A stretch of 64,000 nt of DNA from assembly GCA_018398805.1 (NCBI GenBank), contig JAGFBZ010000677.1:186001-250000 (forward strand), given 5' to 3'. The position numbers and the translations under genes are program-made. The notes below the pieces were generated by a model. The model made no database searches, had not been told where the DNA came from, and saw nothing but the letters and a program-made list of their open reading frames with translations. This document shows, piece after piece, positions 45,512-56,666 of the stretch (within the stretch, counting starts at the first letter, position 1; every line of letters starts with the position of its first letter). This DNA is from Hirundichthys speculiger. Its lineage: Eukaryota; Chordata; Actinopteri; Beloniformes; Exocoetidae.

Positions 45512-47050
45512 ATGGTTTCCACTCGAGTTCCTGACACCTGTCACCTGAACGGAGCGGTTTTTGGTGAGACTGTTGAACCTGATTTATGCTTCTGCTCTCT
45601 TGGCCCCTCTGAGCTGGCAGGAATTACGGCTTCATCTAATCAATCAACCTGTCTCTTAGGCCCCATCTTGGCCAGAGCGTTCAACGAGGTTGTTCTCTTA
45701 ATTAACACTTCCATGTTGGATGTAATCAGTCTGTTCTCATCAGGAGGCTCTGTGCCCGAGGCTTTTCAGGTCTGCGATTAAACCTAGGGGTGCACGATAA
45801 CTGTTTTATAAAACCGTTACAGATAACCGATAACACACACATATACCTAAGATCATTACATCAGTACTATGAACAAAACCAAAAATAGTTTGGATTTTTT
45901 TTTCCATTGAAAAACTACTTTAATTAAAGTAAATAAGCTTTTTTTTTAATCTCATGGTAGCTTTAGATGAGAGAGATGAGGGAGAGGAGAGAGGAGGGGA
46001 GACTGCTACTGGCTTACGCAAGTTAGCATTAGCTTGATTTCAAAACTCCATGGAAGTGATTGTTATGTTGTAGGAGGCTGATCAGGTTTCACGTATTAAA
46101 GCTTCTGTTTCCCTCGTCGTAGAATTCACTCAGAGGATTCGTCACAAATAACCACCAAACTATCTTCTTCTGAAACTTTAACAAAGCTTCCACGCCGCCA
46201 TGTTTGTTGTGATCAGTACGCTGTGCTGGAGGCTGCATTCAAGGAGTAACATAAATTCCGACATTCCCTCGTTTGCTAGTCGTTCTTTCAGGCTTTTCTA
46301 TTTTTTTTTCTTTTTTATGTGTTAACATGAGGGGAAAATACTGCGAATATCGATTCAAGTCAGCAACTACTAAAATTATGACCGAGTTAACGAGTTGTTT
46401 TCTGGCATGAGGGGGTATTCTTGATTTTCCTGATTGAGAAATCGTTTTTCTGATTATACCGACGTTACTTGAACATAAGATTCACTGCCGGTCATTTAAG
46501 ACTCAGAGGGAGCGAGACACTGCCGTGTTTGACAAAAATATATATGTTATCTGGGTTATTTGTCTTGATATTGGATTTATCGGAATTACGTCATAATTTC
46601 CTGTTATCGGCCCGATAGTTATCGTGCACCCCTAATTAAACCTCTACTCAGGAAAGCCGGTTTTGATCCTGGATTATGGACCTGCATCCAGTCTCCCTTT
46701 TATTTCTAAAATTCTTGAGAAAACTGGCAAATAAATTAGTTGACCATTTGCATATAAATAATTTGTTCTAGACGCTTCAGTCCGAATACAGATCAGAATA
46801 AACACAATCCCAGAGCCTCAGACAGTGAACTGGTCTCTGATCTGGTCCCGCTTGTCATACAGCTGATCGTTTACAACCTGTTACTGGTATTACAGGAGAC
46901 GCACTGGTCTGGTTTCAGTCATGTCCATCTGATGGATTCCAGTTCCTTCGTACCAGTGGGGAGTCTTCCTCAGACACCAGAATTGGTCCTGGCACTCCAC
47001 AGGGCTCTGTACTAGGGACGTTACCTTTCATTCTGTACAGGCTTCAATTC
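45512..47050 (+). mobile_element. L2-like LINE fragment, split by a hAT
   Basis: The plus frame 45512-45781 contains QSTCLLGPILARAFNEVVLL INTSMLDVISLFSSGGSVPE (in two parts), typical of L2-clade ORFs just before the reverse-transcriptase fingers ('(S)TC.LDPIP...L..I.N.SL..G.VP..FK'). After the hAT (45785-46634) it continues as KPLLRKAGFDPG and, further on, GPGTPQGSVLGTLPFILY, the conserved '(G)VPQGSVLGPLLFxLY' block. Stops and frameshifts occur throughout. It is truncated at both ends. Confidence 0.85.
45785..46634 (-). mobile_element. hAT (BED-finger family) with perfect 8-bp target duplication
   Basis: The 850-bp element runs from TAGGGGTGCACGATAACTG to the inverse TATCGTGCACCCCTA and is flanked by ATTAAACC on both sides (45777-45784 and 46635-46642) inside the L2 LINE. 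The interior (46040-46240), on the minus strand, keeps remnants of the transposase N-terminus seen better in the copy at 56667. Confidence 0.95.
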
Positions 47051-48071
47051 CAGGGACTAATAATTCAAGTCAGTTGAACTGGCAGCGTGGCATAATCAGC
47101 TCCCAGTTAGTCTCTGGGGTGCACACACCCTCTCTAACTTTACCATTAAGGCTTTAAAGGTTTTGATAGGGAGATCTCCCATCATCCACTGGGCTCTTTC
47201 CTCACTTTGTTCTGTTTGTGTGTACAGTTTATGTCATTATTGTTGTGTGCCGTAGGAAGATGTCTCTGGTCTAATCCATCTGCTGGTTTTTCCTGTCGTC
47301 TCAGACCCCCAACCGTTTGAGGTAGACAACTTCCCTCCCTGAATCTGGTTCTGCTGGAGACTTTTTAATATTTTTTTTTCATTTTTACCCTTGTTGAGGT
47401 TTTTTCCCTCCTCAGTCTTGCTACATGCCCACCAGAGAGAAGATTTGACTTGATCCGTTGGGTTTCTGCTGTCTTTGTGAACTTTGAATTTGGACTCTAC
47501 TGAAAAAAAAAACAGTTTCATCTGTCTGCCTCTAAACTCATCACTTCAGTTATCAATACTGGTGGGTGTCGAAAGTGAACACAGCCAAGTCAGCGAGAGA
47601 TAATCTGGGACGTTTATTTTTGACAGAATCAATAATGAAATAGGTATCGATAAAATCTTCTCAGTTCCCATCTCTGTCAGTGAGCCGGATCTAGCTTCCA
47701 CATCTTTATCTCCACCCACAACTTCACATCAGGCTCCATCTTCTGAACTCAGAAATGTTACAGCACAAAGATGGGACGCCTAGTTATTTTTTTTTTCCTT
47801 TCTAAAAAGGCGCATCCATTGGAAGAGAGGGTGTTGTGGAGTTGAGGTGCTGACTCCGACCCAAACCGCTATGAAAATATGAGTAAAGCCAAGTTTAAAG
47901 ATGGATTTCTGTCCTTAAAACACATCACAGACATTTGTTTTTAAAGATGCCAGGAAATTGTGCCAGCAGAAACAGCAACGAAGTACCAACAAGACAGAAA
48001 AAAAAGACTATCCACTTTTATGAAATAAAAGGACGAGTGTTCTGAAGGGCTGGAAGAGGAAACGTGGACAC
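47051..48071. other. Intron, possibly more LINE 3' sequence
   Basis: No clear gene. The CT-rich part around 47100-47430 may be LINE 3' untranslated sequence. The rest is unrecognised. Confidence 0.4.
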
Positions 48072-48128
48072 CCCAACGTTCCCAACAACGTTCCCAACAA
48101 CGTTCCCAACAACGTTCCCAACAACGTC
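48072..48128. repeat. 12-bp tandem repeat (AACGTTCCCAAC)n
   Basis: Four to five copies of GTTCCCAACAAC in direct order. Confidence 0.93.
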
Positions 48129-49130
48129 TGCCCCAACGGAGACCAAAGAGGATCACCAAGTTGGCAGTGAAACTTGATATTAGTGACTCAGAGTGGAGAT
48201 GAAAGTTGAGCAGAAATTGGTTTAGGAGCTGCTTAGTGGGCAGAAGCTGCGTTTAACAAATCTGTGATGAGCAGAGGCGTCAGAAATGACAGAGATAAAA
48301 CCGCTCTGATGCAAAATGGCCTGAAGCCAAAGAGACAAGTGGAACCTTCTGAGCCGATAACGCGTAGAAAAGATAAGCCGTTTAATTTGAGCCTCAGCTA
48401 GAATGGCTACCAGAGACGCCGACATGCTTCAAACCTCATCCAGTTCATGACGAGGAGTAAAGCGGCGTCAGAGGAAGGCTAACACGGGGAAATTAATTGA
48501 AAAAGAAAAAAAAAACTGATCAATATTGGGACATTTTTGTCTGATCAGTGTTAATCTGAAGTTTCCTGTTAATTTTTGTCAGTTAAAAGTATTGTGATTG
48601 TCTCGACAGAATGGGAATCCTTTCACTACAAAGCAAAAGCACTTTCAAATGCACTTTTAGCACACAGATTTCAAAAATAAATGACAACAGGACACTTATG
48701 AATGAAACCACATTTAATGTATTTCAAATATAATAACTAACTGAAAACTGTTGAAATCATTTATTCGATCAGAAAGTGTTAACTCTCCTCGTCTGACCCA
48801 ATTAAACAGGTATCTTCCTCTAGCAGTAGTACACGGACGTGTTTGTTCATTTGTGCACAGATTATTCTTGGAAAGCCTCTTCAGTCTAGTCTGGTAAAAC
48901 TCCGGTTTCTCAGCTGGAAGGATTGTTGTGGGAGACTCTGACCTTGTTTGGGTTGGCGTTCCTAAAAAAAAACTGACTCATACTCAGAGTTATCGACTGC
49001 AGACTTGTTCCAGCTTCAGTCTGAAATGTTTGGAGTCGACTGACTGAAGGGATTCTTTGTAGTTGCCGAATTTCTATTTTAGGGTGAAAACAAAGAGAAA
49101 ACATCTTTCCTTCTGCCTGTCCTTCCATCT
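48129..49130. other. cadps2 intron, no recognised gene
   Basis: Unique intron. Nothing recognised. Confidence 0.5.
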
Positions 49131-49790
49131 ACACTGTAAAAAAAAAAAATAAAAAATCGTAAAAAAAAACTGCAATTTTCCGGCAGCTGGGCGCCAGAAA
49201 AACACCGTGAAATAACAGAAAATTACTTTCTCATGAAAATACATTTTTTTCCATAATTAAAATACAGTTTGTAGTTGTAATTTTAACAAGTTTGCCCTTA
49301 TTTTCAGATTGTTTTTAATATTTAATTAGAAACATTTTCACATTTTAAAACAATTAAATTACCTAGAAATATGGTAAGTAAATGCTGTATTACGAAAAAT
49401 AGCTGCTAATAACCAGAAGGGTATTAACAAAGTTAATAAATTGGAACAGGGCACCACCTGATTAATCAGGATTTAAATGATTTTTTCCTTTTTTTTTTTA
49501 GAGTTTTAAGGTTGAATTTTACAGTTAATTCCCTTAAATAACAGACAAATATTTGTGAAATTACGATATATTTGTGAACGTATTTTAACAATAAATATAT
49601 GTATTTCTAATGGGGTTTTTTTTGTAAAAGAACAGAAATATTGTGTGTTTTCACAGTTACAGTGATTTAATGTTATTTTACATTTGACATGTAAAATCAC
49701 AGTCTATTTTTGTAAATTAAATGGTATTTTAAAAATACAGCAAAAAAACTGTAAAAATTCTGTTATATTACTTTTTTTTTTTACAGTTTA
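49131..49790. mobile_element. AT-rich MITE with ACACTGTAAAAAA-type ends
   Basis: It begins ACACTGTAAAAAAAAAAAAT and ends TTTTTTTTTTTACAGTTTA, roughly inverse. Several internal ACAGAAA/TTTACAGT motifs point the same way. ACACTGTAAAAAA termini are very common in fish genomes. Non-coding. Confidence 0.7.
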
Positions 49791-50812
49791 TCCTTACAAC
49801 TCAGCAATTTCCTCAAATTTACCAACTTCTATTAATCCGGTCATTCATCCATTCTCTCATCTGTTCTATCAGCTTCATCTTATTGTCCAATTTCTATCAT
49901 TTTTCAAATAATTCACCTCATGTGGCCTCTTGAGCCCAAGAAGAAGGATGCATTTGTAGATTTCAATTTCAATTTTAATTGTATTTGTATAGTGTCTGTT
50001 AAAACATCAATTGTCTCCAGGCGCTTTACAGGGACCCAGATCAGGAACCCGAGCAAATATCATTAACTAAAATTATAAAATTGAATTCTAATCAAGGATA
50101 ATGGCAAGTAAAAAACTCCCACATGCCTGCAAAATACTTAAGAAAACCTTGGTTGTGTTTTCTTAAATAGATTCGTCAAAGCTTAAAATGATCAATTTGC
50201 CACTCCTACCACAGATAACTCAAACCCACTGAGTGCAGAGCTGAAACACGAAGACTAGAGTCGAGGATGCCTCTGTTCCCATGACTTCATGCTCTTCGCC
50301 AGCAGCATTCCTACTTCTGTGTAAAAGGTCATTTCTATGACAACCATGATTCACATGAAAATGCCCATTTAAGTGTTAACATGTCAGAAGCGCTGAATTA
50401 ACATGTCAAACTGTGAATAAAGGAGCGAGTCTAAACGTTTGAACTGCTGTCCTTGATGTATTTCTATCTATAAAATTTATGCACACAAAACTTTGGAAGG
50501 TCAGCATTCAAACGGATCAGCTCACCTGCTTTACAGCGTTTTGCATCAGGAAACATGCTGCTGACTTTTCCACCGTTAGTGGAAAGAAAAACCTTTTAGA
50601 AACCTGTGCACAACATCGGTGTGATGATTGGACTGAGGAGGAGGAGGCTTTGCAGGGAATTTGTGATGTGAAGAGACCTCCACATGCAGAAATCTATGTG
50701 GAATACCAGAATAAGACTTTTTAAGACCAAACAGGAGTCTCAGCGGCTTGTTTGGAGATGAAACATATCAAAAATGGGTCTTCTTTGATTATAAAGTCGA
50801 CCGGAGAGGGTT
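49791..50812. other. Intron with a likely LINE 3' remnant
   Basis: About 49958-50160 (CAGGCGCTTTACAGGGACCC, AAAAACTCCCACATGCC) resembles fish LINE 3' untranslated sequence. The rest, including the frame at 50479-50724, is unrecognised. Confidence 0.45.
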
Positions 50813-51150
50813 CATGGAACCACAAGCCAAAATCCTTTAAATGTTAATCTTTTTCAGTTAGTAATTTTGATGCATGTATTTCCATCAGTTCAAGGAGCCT
50901 TTATTTTTTATATCAGTCAGTAATGAACCTTATTTAGGTTGATGTGAGATATCAAATAGGTTTGTTTGATAGTTTTAAGAAAATGTTTGAGAAGCTTGCC
51001 AATAGTTTTTCATTGGAAAAAATAAATATCTGCTCATTTAAGAAGTCCAAACTATTTTTGATTTTGTTCATAGTATTGATGTAATGATCTTAGGTATATG
51101 TGTGTGTTATTGGTATCGGTTTTAAAAAACAGTTATTGTGCATTCCTAGA
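50813..51150 (+). mobile_element. hAT (BED-finger family) 3' fragment
   Basis: About 340 bp match 57367-57838 in the same orientation, ending CAGTTATTGTGCATTCCTA. The 5' part is absent. Confidence 0.8.
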
Positions 51151-51429
51151 TAAAATATTGCTATATATCGCATTATCGATAAAATCGCTCAGCTCTACTC
51201 AGCTCCCATGGGTCTTCTCTCAGGTCTCAGGTGCTGTTGGAGCTGGAACAATATCAACCCCGTAGAGTTTATCTAAACTTTGGGACTGTTTTCTCCTGAT
51301 CACAGTTGGGATTCTCCTGATGACACCTTCTGTCTCCTCAGTTAAAGCTCAGCAGACGTAGCTTTCCCGAGTCGGTCCACCAATGACCTCAGCGATCAAC
51401 GCGCCTTTTTGTTCGTGCGCCGGCCTTAC
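51151..51429. other. cadps2 intron, short
   Basis: It contains ATCGATAAAATCGCTCAGCT near 51175, a motif also found near 9018. Nothing else recognised. Confidence 0.4.
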
Positions 51430-51762
51430 CTGGCAGGCGTTGTACAGCAGCTGGTGCTCGAACTTGCGGACGCCCAGGATCTGCTGGAACATCTCGTACA
51501 GCTGGTCCTTGCTGAGGATGAGCTCCGACACGGCGCTCAGGTGGCCCCGCTGCGGCTGGCGCCGCACGTCCTCCTCCCCCCTGTAGATGGCGTCGTACTT
51601 GGCGATCCAGGAGCTGAGCACGGTCTCCTTGCTGAGGCCGTCGATCTCCGGGAGGCTGCGGACGCGGCGCTCTATGTTCTTCTTGAAAACCTCCCGGAAG
51701 TCGCTGGCGGAGCAGCCGCCGCTCTGGACCATCCGGGAAACGCGCTCGCTCTTCAGAAACCC
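51430..51762 (-). CDS. cadps2: cadps2 exon: N-terminal helical region (probable exon 2)
   Basis: The 333-bp minus-strand exon (111 codons, phase 0 at both ends) lies between CTTCAG and CAG|GTAAGG. It encodes [60 protein letters not shown], then RGEED, a variable stretch [12 protein letters not shown], and [20 protein letters not shown] and [14 protein letters not shown]. The first codon is GGG (Gly), where mammalian proteins have Val (EVFLKS). '[16 protein letters not shown]' and '[12 protein letters not shown]' fit CADPS2. It continues in phase into the small exon at 43116. No exon further 5' was found up to 64000, so the first intron exceeds 12 kb. The 163-residue plus-strand frame here is an antisense shadow. 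Confidence 0.96.
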
Positions 51763-52535
51763 CTGAAGGACAGATCAGACGGGAAGACGGTTAATGTTTC
51801 AGAAGCAGCCAGGAATACGCCATCTTATTTATTCCATCGCAATGTTCTCGTGGACGCGCCGTGTCTGACACAGCAGATTTCATCTCCACACATAGTTTAA
51901 TTTCTGACAACATCCACAGCAACGTCCAGATGAGACTGGCAGACAGAAACTATCGACCAGCGACTGTCAGCTGAAAATCACTTTTATTTCTGTCTTGTGA
52001 TTTCCTTTCTGCCTTTGTGCTTGTACCCAATGTCACCGAAGATGACTATAATTCACAGGAAGAGCTCGGTCTCCTGTTGTTGTTTAGCGTCTCCAATAAT
52101 TGCAGCCAGCGCGGAACTCAAAAGAAGTCAGTGAACTGTAAAAAAATAAAGGCCTGTAACCAGATGACAATGGCTTTTAGTCCCAACAGCGTCTGTCAAA
52201 CATCCTCTAAACGTGCGGCTGACTCAACAACCGCCGAAGCCTTCGACCTTTAATCACCAGCAAGTCCTCTGGAAACCGACAGCTGATATCAGACGTCAAT
52301 ATGAAAAGGAAAAGATGACAAAACTGCACCGAATCCATGTTGGAAATACAAATACTAACAATGGAGCAGGAGTGACGAGAGAACAAAGCCTTGTAGTTAT
52401 TATAATAAAGGTTTAAGCAGCTGCCTTGATGGAAAAAAAAAATTATTTATCTAACAGACTAGTCTCACTGAGAGACAGGGTCTAATTTTTTAACAGATAA
52501 TAAAAATTCATACAAAATAAAAATAATATACAAAT
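51763..52535. other. cadps2 first-intron sequence, no recognised gene
   Basis: Unique intron directly upstream (gene sense) of the exon at 51762. Nothing recognised. Confidence 0.45.
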
Positions 52536-53420
52536 TAGGGATGGGCATTTGGTCGAGATTTATTCTTCGATCGTCGGGAGAATTAATGATTAATAATCGA
52601 TTAATCATTAACATTTTTATATTGAAAACTATCACAAATATTCTCGATATCGGCGTGACGTTTGTTTTCCCCTTTGGCCTGGTTGCTATGGCCTGGTTGC
52701 TATGGCCCGCGCAGGCCCAGATGTGTTCAGTGAACCTGATGTTTGTGTTTGACAATAATGTGACATTTCCTGTTTCTTTTCTTTAAAAAAACAACGATAA
52801 TAAAACAAGAGATATCGAGGAGACTACTTAACAATGACAATTTATATCAAGGCGCCAGTATTACAGGCTTTTTGTTTCTTAAAAAGATGCGCTTGTTGTG
52901 TGCTTGATGTGCGCTGCAGCTCGTTCTGGTCCGTGCTAACACCGAGTTCAGGCTAGGCTAGGCTAGGCTAGGCTAGGCTGATGATGAACCGCCTCCACCG
53001 TCCTTTACAAGGCTTGGATGCGCGTTGTTCAAGTGATACATCATTGTCGTTGTCGATTAATTGTATTTGTAATTTGCATTGCAGTGATTGCAGTACACTT
53101 GGTCATTTTCTAAACGAAAATGGTTCCACGCCACACTTCACCGCAACCGCTTCATGATTAGGCGATGACCTACAGAAGCTCGCATGTAACAACTGAGGCC
53201 AGCCAGGGTACGAAGGTGAAATGTTGCCCCCTGTTGCCAAATTTCTATCGGTGGCACAGAGAAATGCATCGCATTGTTTGAGGACGTGCACTGATAATCT
53301 ACATTCAGATTGTTAAAAAAAAAAAAAAAAAAACATTCAGTTCATCGACGAAAATTAATTTCTTCGACCAAATTCTTAATGATCAATCATCGATTAATCG
53401 ATTAATTATGCCCATCCGTA
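52536..53420. mobile_element. hAT element with perfect 8-bp target duplication
   Basis: The 885-bp element runs from TAGGGATGGGCATTTGGTCG to TTATGCCCATCCGTA and is flanked by ATACAAAT on both sides (52528-52535, 53421-53428). Subterminal ATTAATCGATTAATTA motifs recur. Inside, 52660-52745 resembles 10370-10440 next to the THAP relic and has an internal duplication of CCTGGTTGCTATGG. A (GGCTA)n tract lies at about 52953-52977. No intact ORF. Confidence 0.93.
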
Positions 53421-53431
53421 ATACAAATATA

Positions 53432-54516
53432 CACTACCTGGCCAAAAATAACTACCTGGCCAGTCTGCACCTGGATTTAACTGAGCAAACAGATCTGAGC
53501 CTCCTATTGGATAATTACTGCATGGACGATTATCTTTCAGCTGGAAACAAGTTATTTAACCACAACTGGTGCAATGAGCTGCTTCTCATTTCCTAAACAA
53601 CCATGTCAAGACGCATCTGTGGTCGTGAAAAAGATGTTAGTCTGTTTGAGAAGGGTCAAATCATTGGCATCAAGCAGAGAAAACATCTAAGGAGATTACA
53701 GAAACGACCAAAACTGGGTTAAGAACTGTCCAACGCATCGTTAAAAACTGGAAGAATAGTGGGGACCCATCGTCTTCCAGGAGGAAATGTGGCCGGAAAA
53801 AAATCCTCAGTGATCGTGATCGATTATCAAATCAAAGAAGAACAACAGTAGAACTCAGGGCTGTTTAATAGTGACAGTAAAAGCATTTACACACCCACAA
53901 TGCTGAGGGAACTCCAGGGATTGGGACTGAACAGCTGTGTAGCCTTAAGAAACCCACTAATCAGTGAGGCTAACTGGAAAAAAGGGCTTCAATCTGCTAG
54001 GGAGCATAAAGATCGGACTCTGGATCAATGGAAGAAGGTCATGTGGTCTGATGAGTCCAGATTGACCCTGTTCCAGAGTGATGGGAGCATCAGGGTAAGA
54101 AGAGAGGCAGATGAAGTGATGCTCCCATCATGCCTAGTGCCTACTGTACCAGCCTGTGGGGGCAGTGTTCTGATCTGGGGTTGCTGCAGTTGGTCAGGTC
54201 CAGGTTCAGCAACAGTATGAGCCCAAAGAATGAGGTCAGCTGACTACCTGAATATTCTGAATAACCAGTTTATTCCATCAATGGATCTGTTCTTCCCTGA
54301 TGACACGGCCATATTCCAAGATGACAATGACAGGATTCATCAGGCTCAAACTGTGAAAGACTGGTTCAGGGAGCATGAGACATCATTTTAACACATTGGA
54401 TTGGCCACCTCAGAGTCCAGACCTGAACCCCATTGAGGATCTTTGGGATGTTCTGGAGAAGGCTTTGGACAGCGGTCAGACTCTACCATCATCAATGACA
54501 GATCTTGGTGAAAAAG
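53432..54516 (+). mobile_element. Tc1-like transposon, 3'-truncated
   Basis: The left end is CACTACCTGGCCAAAAATAA after TA (53430-53431), the same family as 13411-14620. Transposase sequence continues to about 54516, where it stops without the C-terminus or right end. It begins 3 bp after the target duplication of the hAT at 52536. Confidence 0.9.
53603..54510 (+). pseudogene. Tc1-like transposase, degenerate
   Basis: The ancestral start is MSRRICGREKDVSLFEKGQI at 53603, followed by a frameshift and several stops. The longest open part (53900-54220) has KKVMWSDESRLTLFQSDG (first catalytic Asp) and GGSVLIWGCC. The rest, out of frame, still encodes [13 protein letters not shown] (second Asp) and [13 protein letters not shown] (Glu). 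All three catalytic residues survive although the frame is broken, in contrast to the copy at 43894. The C-terminal end is missing. Confidence 0.9.
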
Positions 54517-54919
54517 CACAAACCCAGTTTTAGCTTCAGCTTCTTCAGCAGATTACCAAACTGTGGCTAAACAGTTACGTCCCTGTGGATCGTGATGCCA
54601 GGACATTTATATGAAGTAATGGAGTTGATCGGTAACGCCTGTGTGGTGGAGATAGTAGGGAGAGTTGGTGGCACCTTCTTCCTGTTGGAAGATAACATGG
54701 CTTCGGTCTTAACGGCTACTGAGTCCAGCCTCAGCTGTAGAAACTGAGACTGAACGCAGTGAAAAGACTGCAGGTGCTTAAAGATGAGGGGAAACTGTTT
54801 TTATGACAGTAGATTACTGAAAAAAGTGCACAGCTGCATCACAGACCCCAGCTGTTAACACAGATAGTCCACTTCTTATGGAGTCTATAGAGGCAGCTGG
54901 ACAGACGGAAAAGGAACAC
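54517..54919. other. cadps2 intron, no recognised gene
   Basis: Unclassified sequence between the truncated Tc1 and the LINE fragment. Confidence 0.4.
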
Positions 54920-55562
54920 AGCTACAAGTCCAGAAGGCATCAGTCAGAGTCCTGGAGGCCTTTTCAGGTCAGCTCTGTGGGGTTCGTCAGCACCTGTTCA
55001 ACATCAGCCTGACCCAGGAGAAGGTTCTGGTGCTGTGGAAGACTTCCAGCCTTGTTCCAGTCCCAAAAAAAAAAAAAAAAAATCTTATCCATCTGCCCAA
55101 AAGACTATAGAACTGCAGCCAAAACATCACGTTCAAGTCCTGGAGAGACTTTTATTGGTCCACCTGAATAAGCAAACGAGCTCCTTCCTGGACCCACTGC
55201 AGTTTGCTTATCATCATGGGGCTGGAGTTGAAGAGACCACACCTGCTTCAACGAGCTCACAGTCACCTGGACAAACCAGTAGCACCGTGAGGATCATGTT
55301 CTTCCATTTCTCCAGAACATTTAACTCCATCCAGCTGCTTCACTACCAAAGAACCTCCAGGAGACACAGCTGGATGTCTCCATCACCTGGATGGTCACCA
55401 ATCACCAGACTGAATTGTTGAGTGTCTGAGCAGGTGGTCAGCAGCTCAGGAGAACCACAGGGGACTGGACTCTGACCACTAATCTTCATTCTGGACCCCT
55501 CAGACCTCCAGAACCAGGCAGAGTCCTGACATCTGCAGAAAGACTCATGACTCTGCAGTTGT
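54920..55562 (+). mobile_element. Rex1-like LINE fragment
   Basis: Plus frames, with shifts, give VLVLWKTSSLVPVPKK, VLERLLLVHLNKQTSSFLDP LQFAYHHGAGVEETT (in two parts) and STVRIMFFHFSRTFNSIQ. They match the thumb and finger motifs of Rex1-type reverse transcriptase ('SSTVRIMFFDFSSAFNTIQP'). A part near the GTPQGTVL block is compressed by deletion. LINE similarity ends around the active-site region (ICRKTHDSAVVED, compare HLQKFSDDSAIVG) and passes directly into tandem repeats. Confidence 0.82.
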
Positions 55563-55945
55563 GGAGGACCAGAGACTGAGGACAGAGAACAGGAGGACCA
55601 GAGACTGAGGACGGAGAACTGTGAAACCAAAGACTGAGGACGGAGAACTGATGGACCTGAGACTGAGGACAGAGACCTACTGGACCAGAGACTGGGGACC
55701 GAGAACTGATGGACCAGAGACTGAGGATGGAGACCTGCTGGACCAGAGACTGGGGACAGAGACCTGCTGGACCAGAGACTGGGGACAAAGATCTGCTGGA
55801 CCAGAGCCTGAGGACAGAGACCTGCTGGACCAGAGACTGATGACAGAGACCTACTGGACCAGAGACTGAGGACAGAGACCTGCTGGACCAGAGACTGAGG
55901 AAAGAGAACTGCGAGACCAGAGACTGAGGACGGAGAACTGATGTA
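55563..55945. repeat. Minisatellite, about 30-bp unit, at the LINE boundary
   Basis: About 13 units built on GGACCAGAGACTGAGGACAG and AGACCTGCT / AGAACTGAT. It starts exactly where the Rex1 fragment stops. Confidence 0.93.
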
Positions 55946-56666
55946 TGTACAACAATGTAAACACTTGTTACATTTTCAATTCACACAAAAAGTTGATATT
56001 ATTTTGAACGCCGTCAACGACACTCACCACAAACGTAATCAGAATCAGAGATCAATCAGTTAGTGCCTCTGTAGTCTGTAAGTACTGAGTACATCTCATA
56101 AAACTGCATGAGTTTCTCTGTGAATAAAGAGTAAGAATCACATTTTAAAGTTCTCAGGAGGACCTGGAGTCCAGGCTAAAAGGCTAAAAGGCTAAAAGCT
56201 GCTACTTCTGTCCACTGTTGCTGAGCAACCAGAACAACTTTGATCCCCTATTGCGATTATTATTTATGTAGGTGATGCGCCTGTTTTGACACTCTTTACA
56301 TCCATATCTACTTTTATAAGGGCAAAAACATAAATCACACAATGTTAACTTTCAAGCCATTTTTCTAAGAATTATTGTCAAAAGCCAAACTAAGCTACAT
56401 CATGTGCTTTTAAATGTAACTGGTGCTGGCTGGAAACCAGGAGATGGTGTGTTGGTGGACAGGTAACAGAAATGACGAGGAGGAAACGACACCTGAGACT
56501 CGGTGGAGGATCCGGTCAAACACGTCGAGCTCGTCCTGAACTCTAATTTGTAAACTTCACTGCAGAAAACAGCATCGACAGTTTCAGATTGTTGTCGTCT
56601 TTCCCTCCTTGTTTTGTAATCACTGGTACAAATAGGGCGGGAAAACAATTCAATAACAATATATAT
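55946..56666. other. cadps2 intron, no recognised gene
   Basis: Unique intron with three GGCTAAAA units at about 56174-56199. Nothing else recognised. Confidence 0.45.

Noticed and set aside
51409..51900. 163-residue plus-strand frame
   Set aside because: It lies antisense to the cadps2 exon 51430-51762 and is explained by the exon's GC-rich codons.
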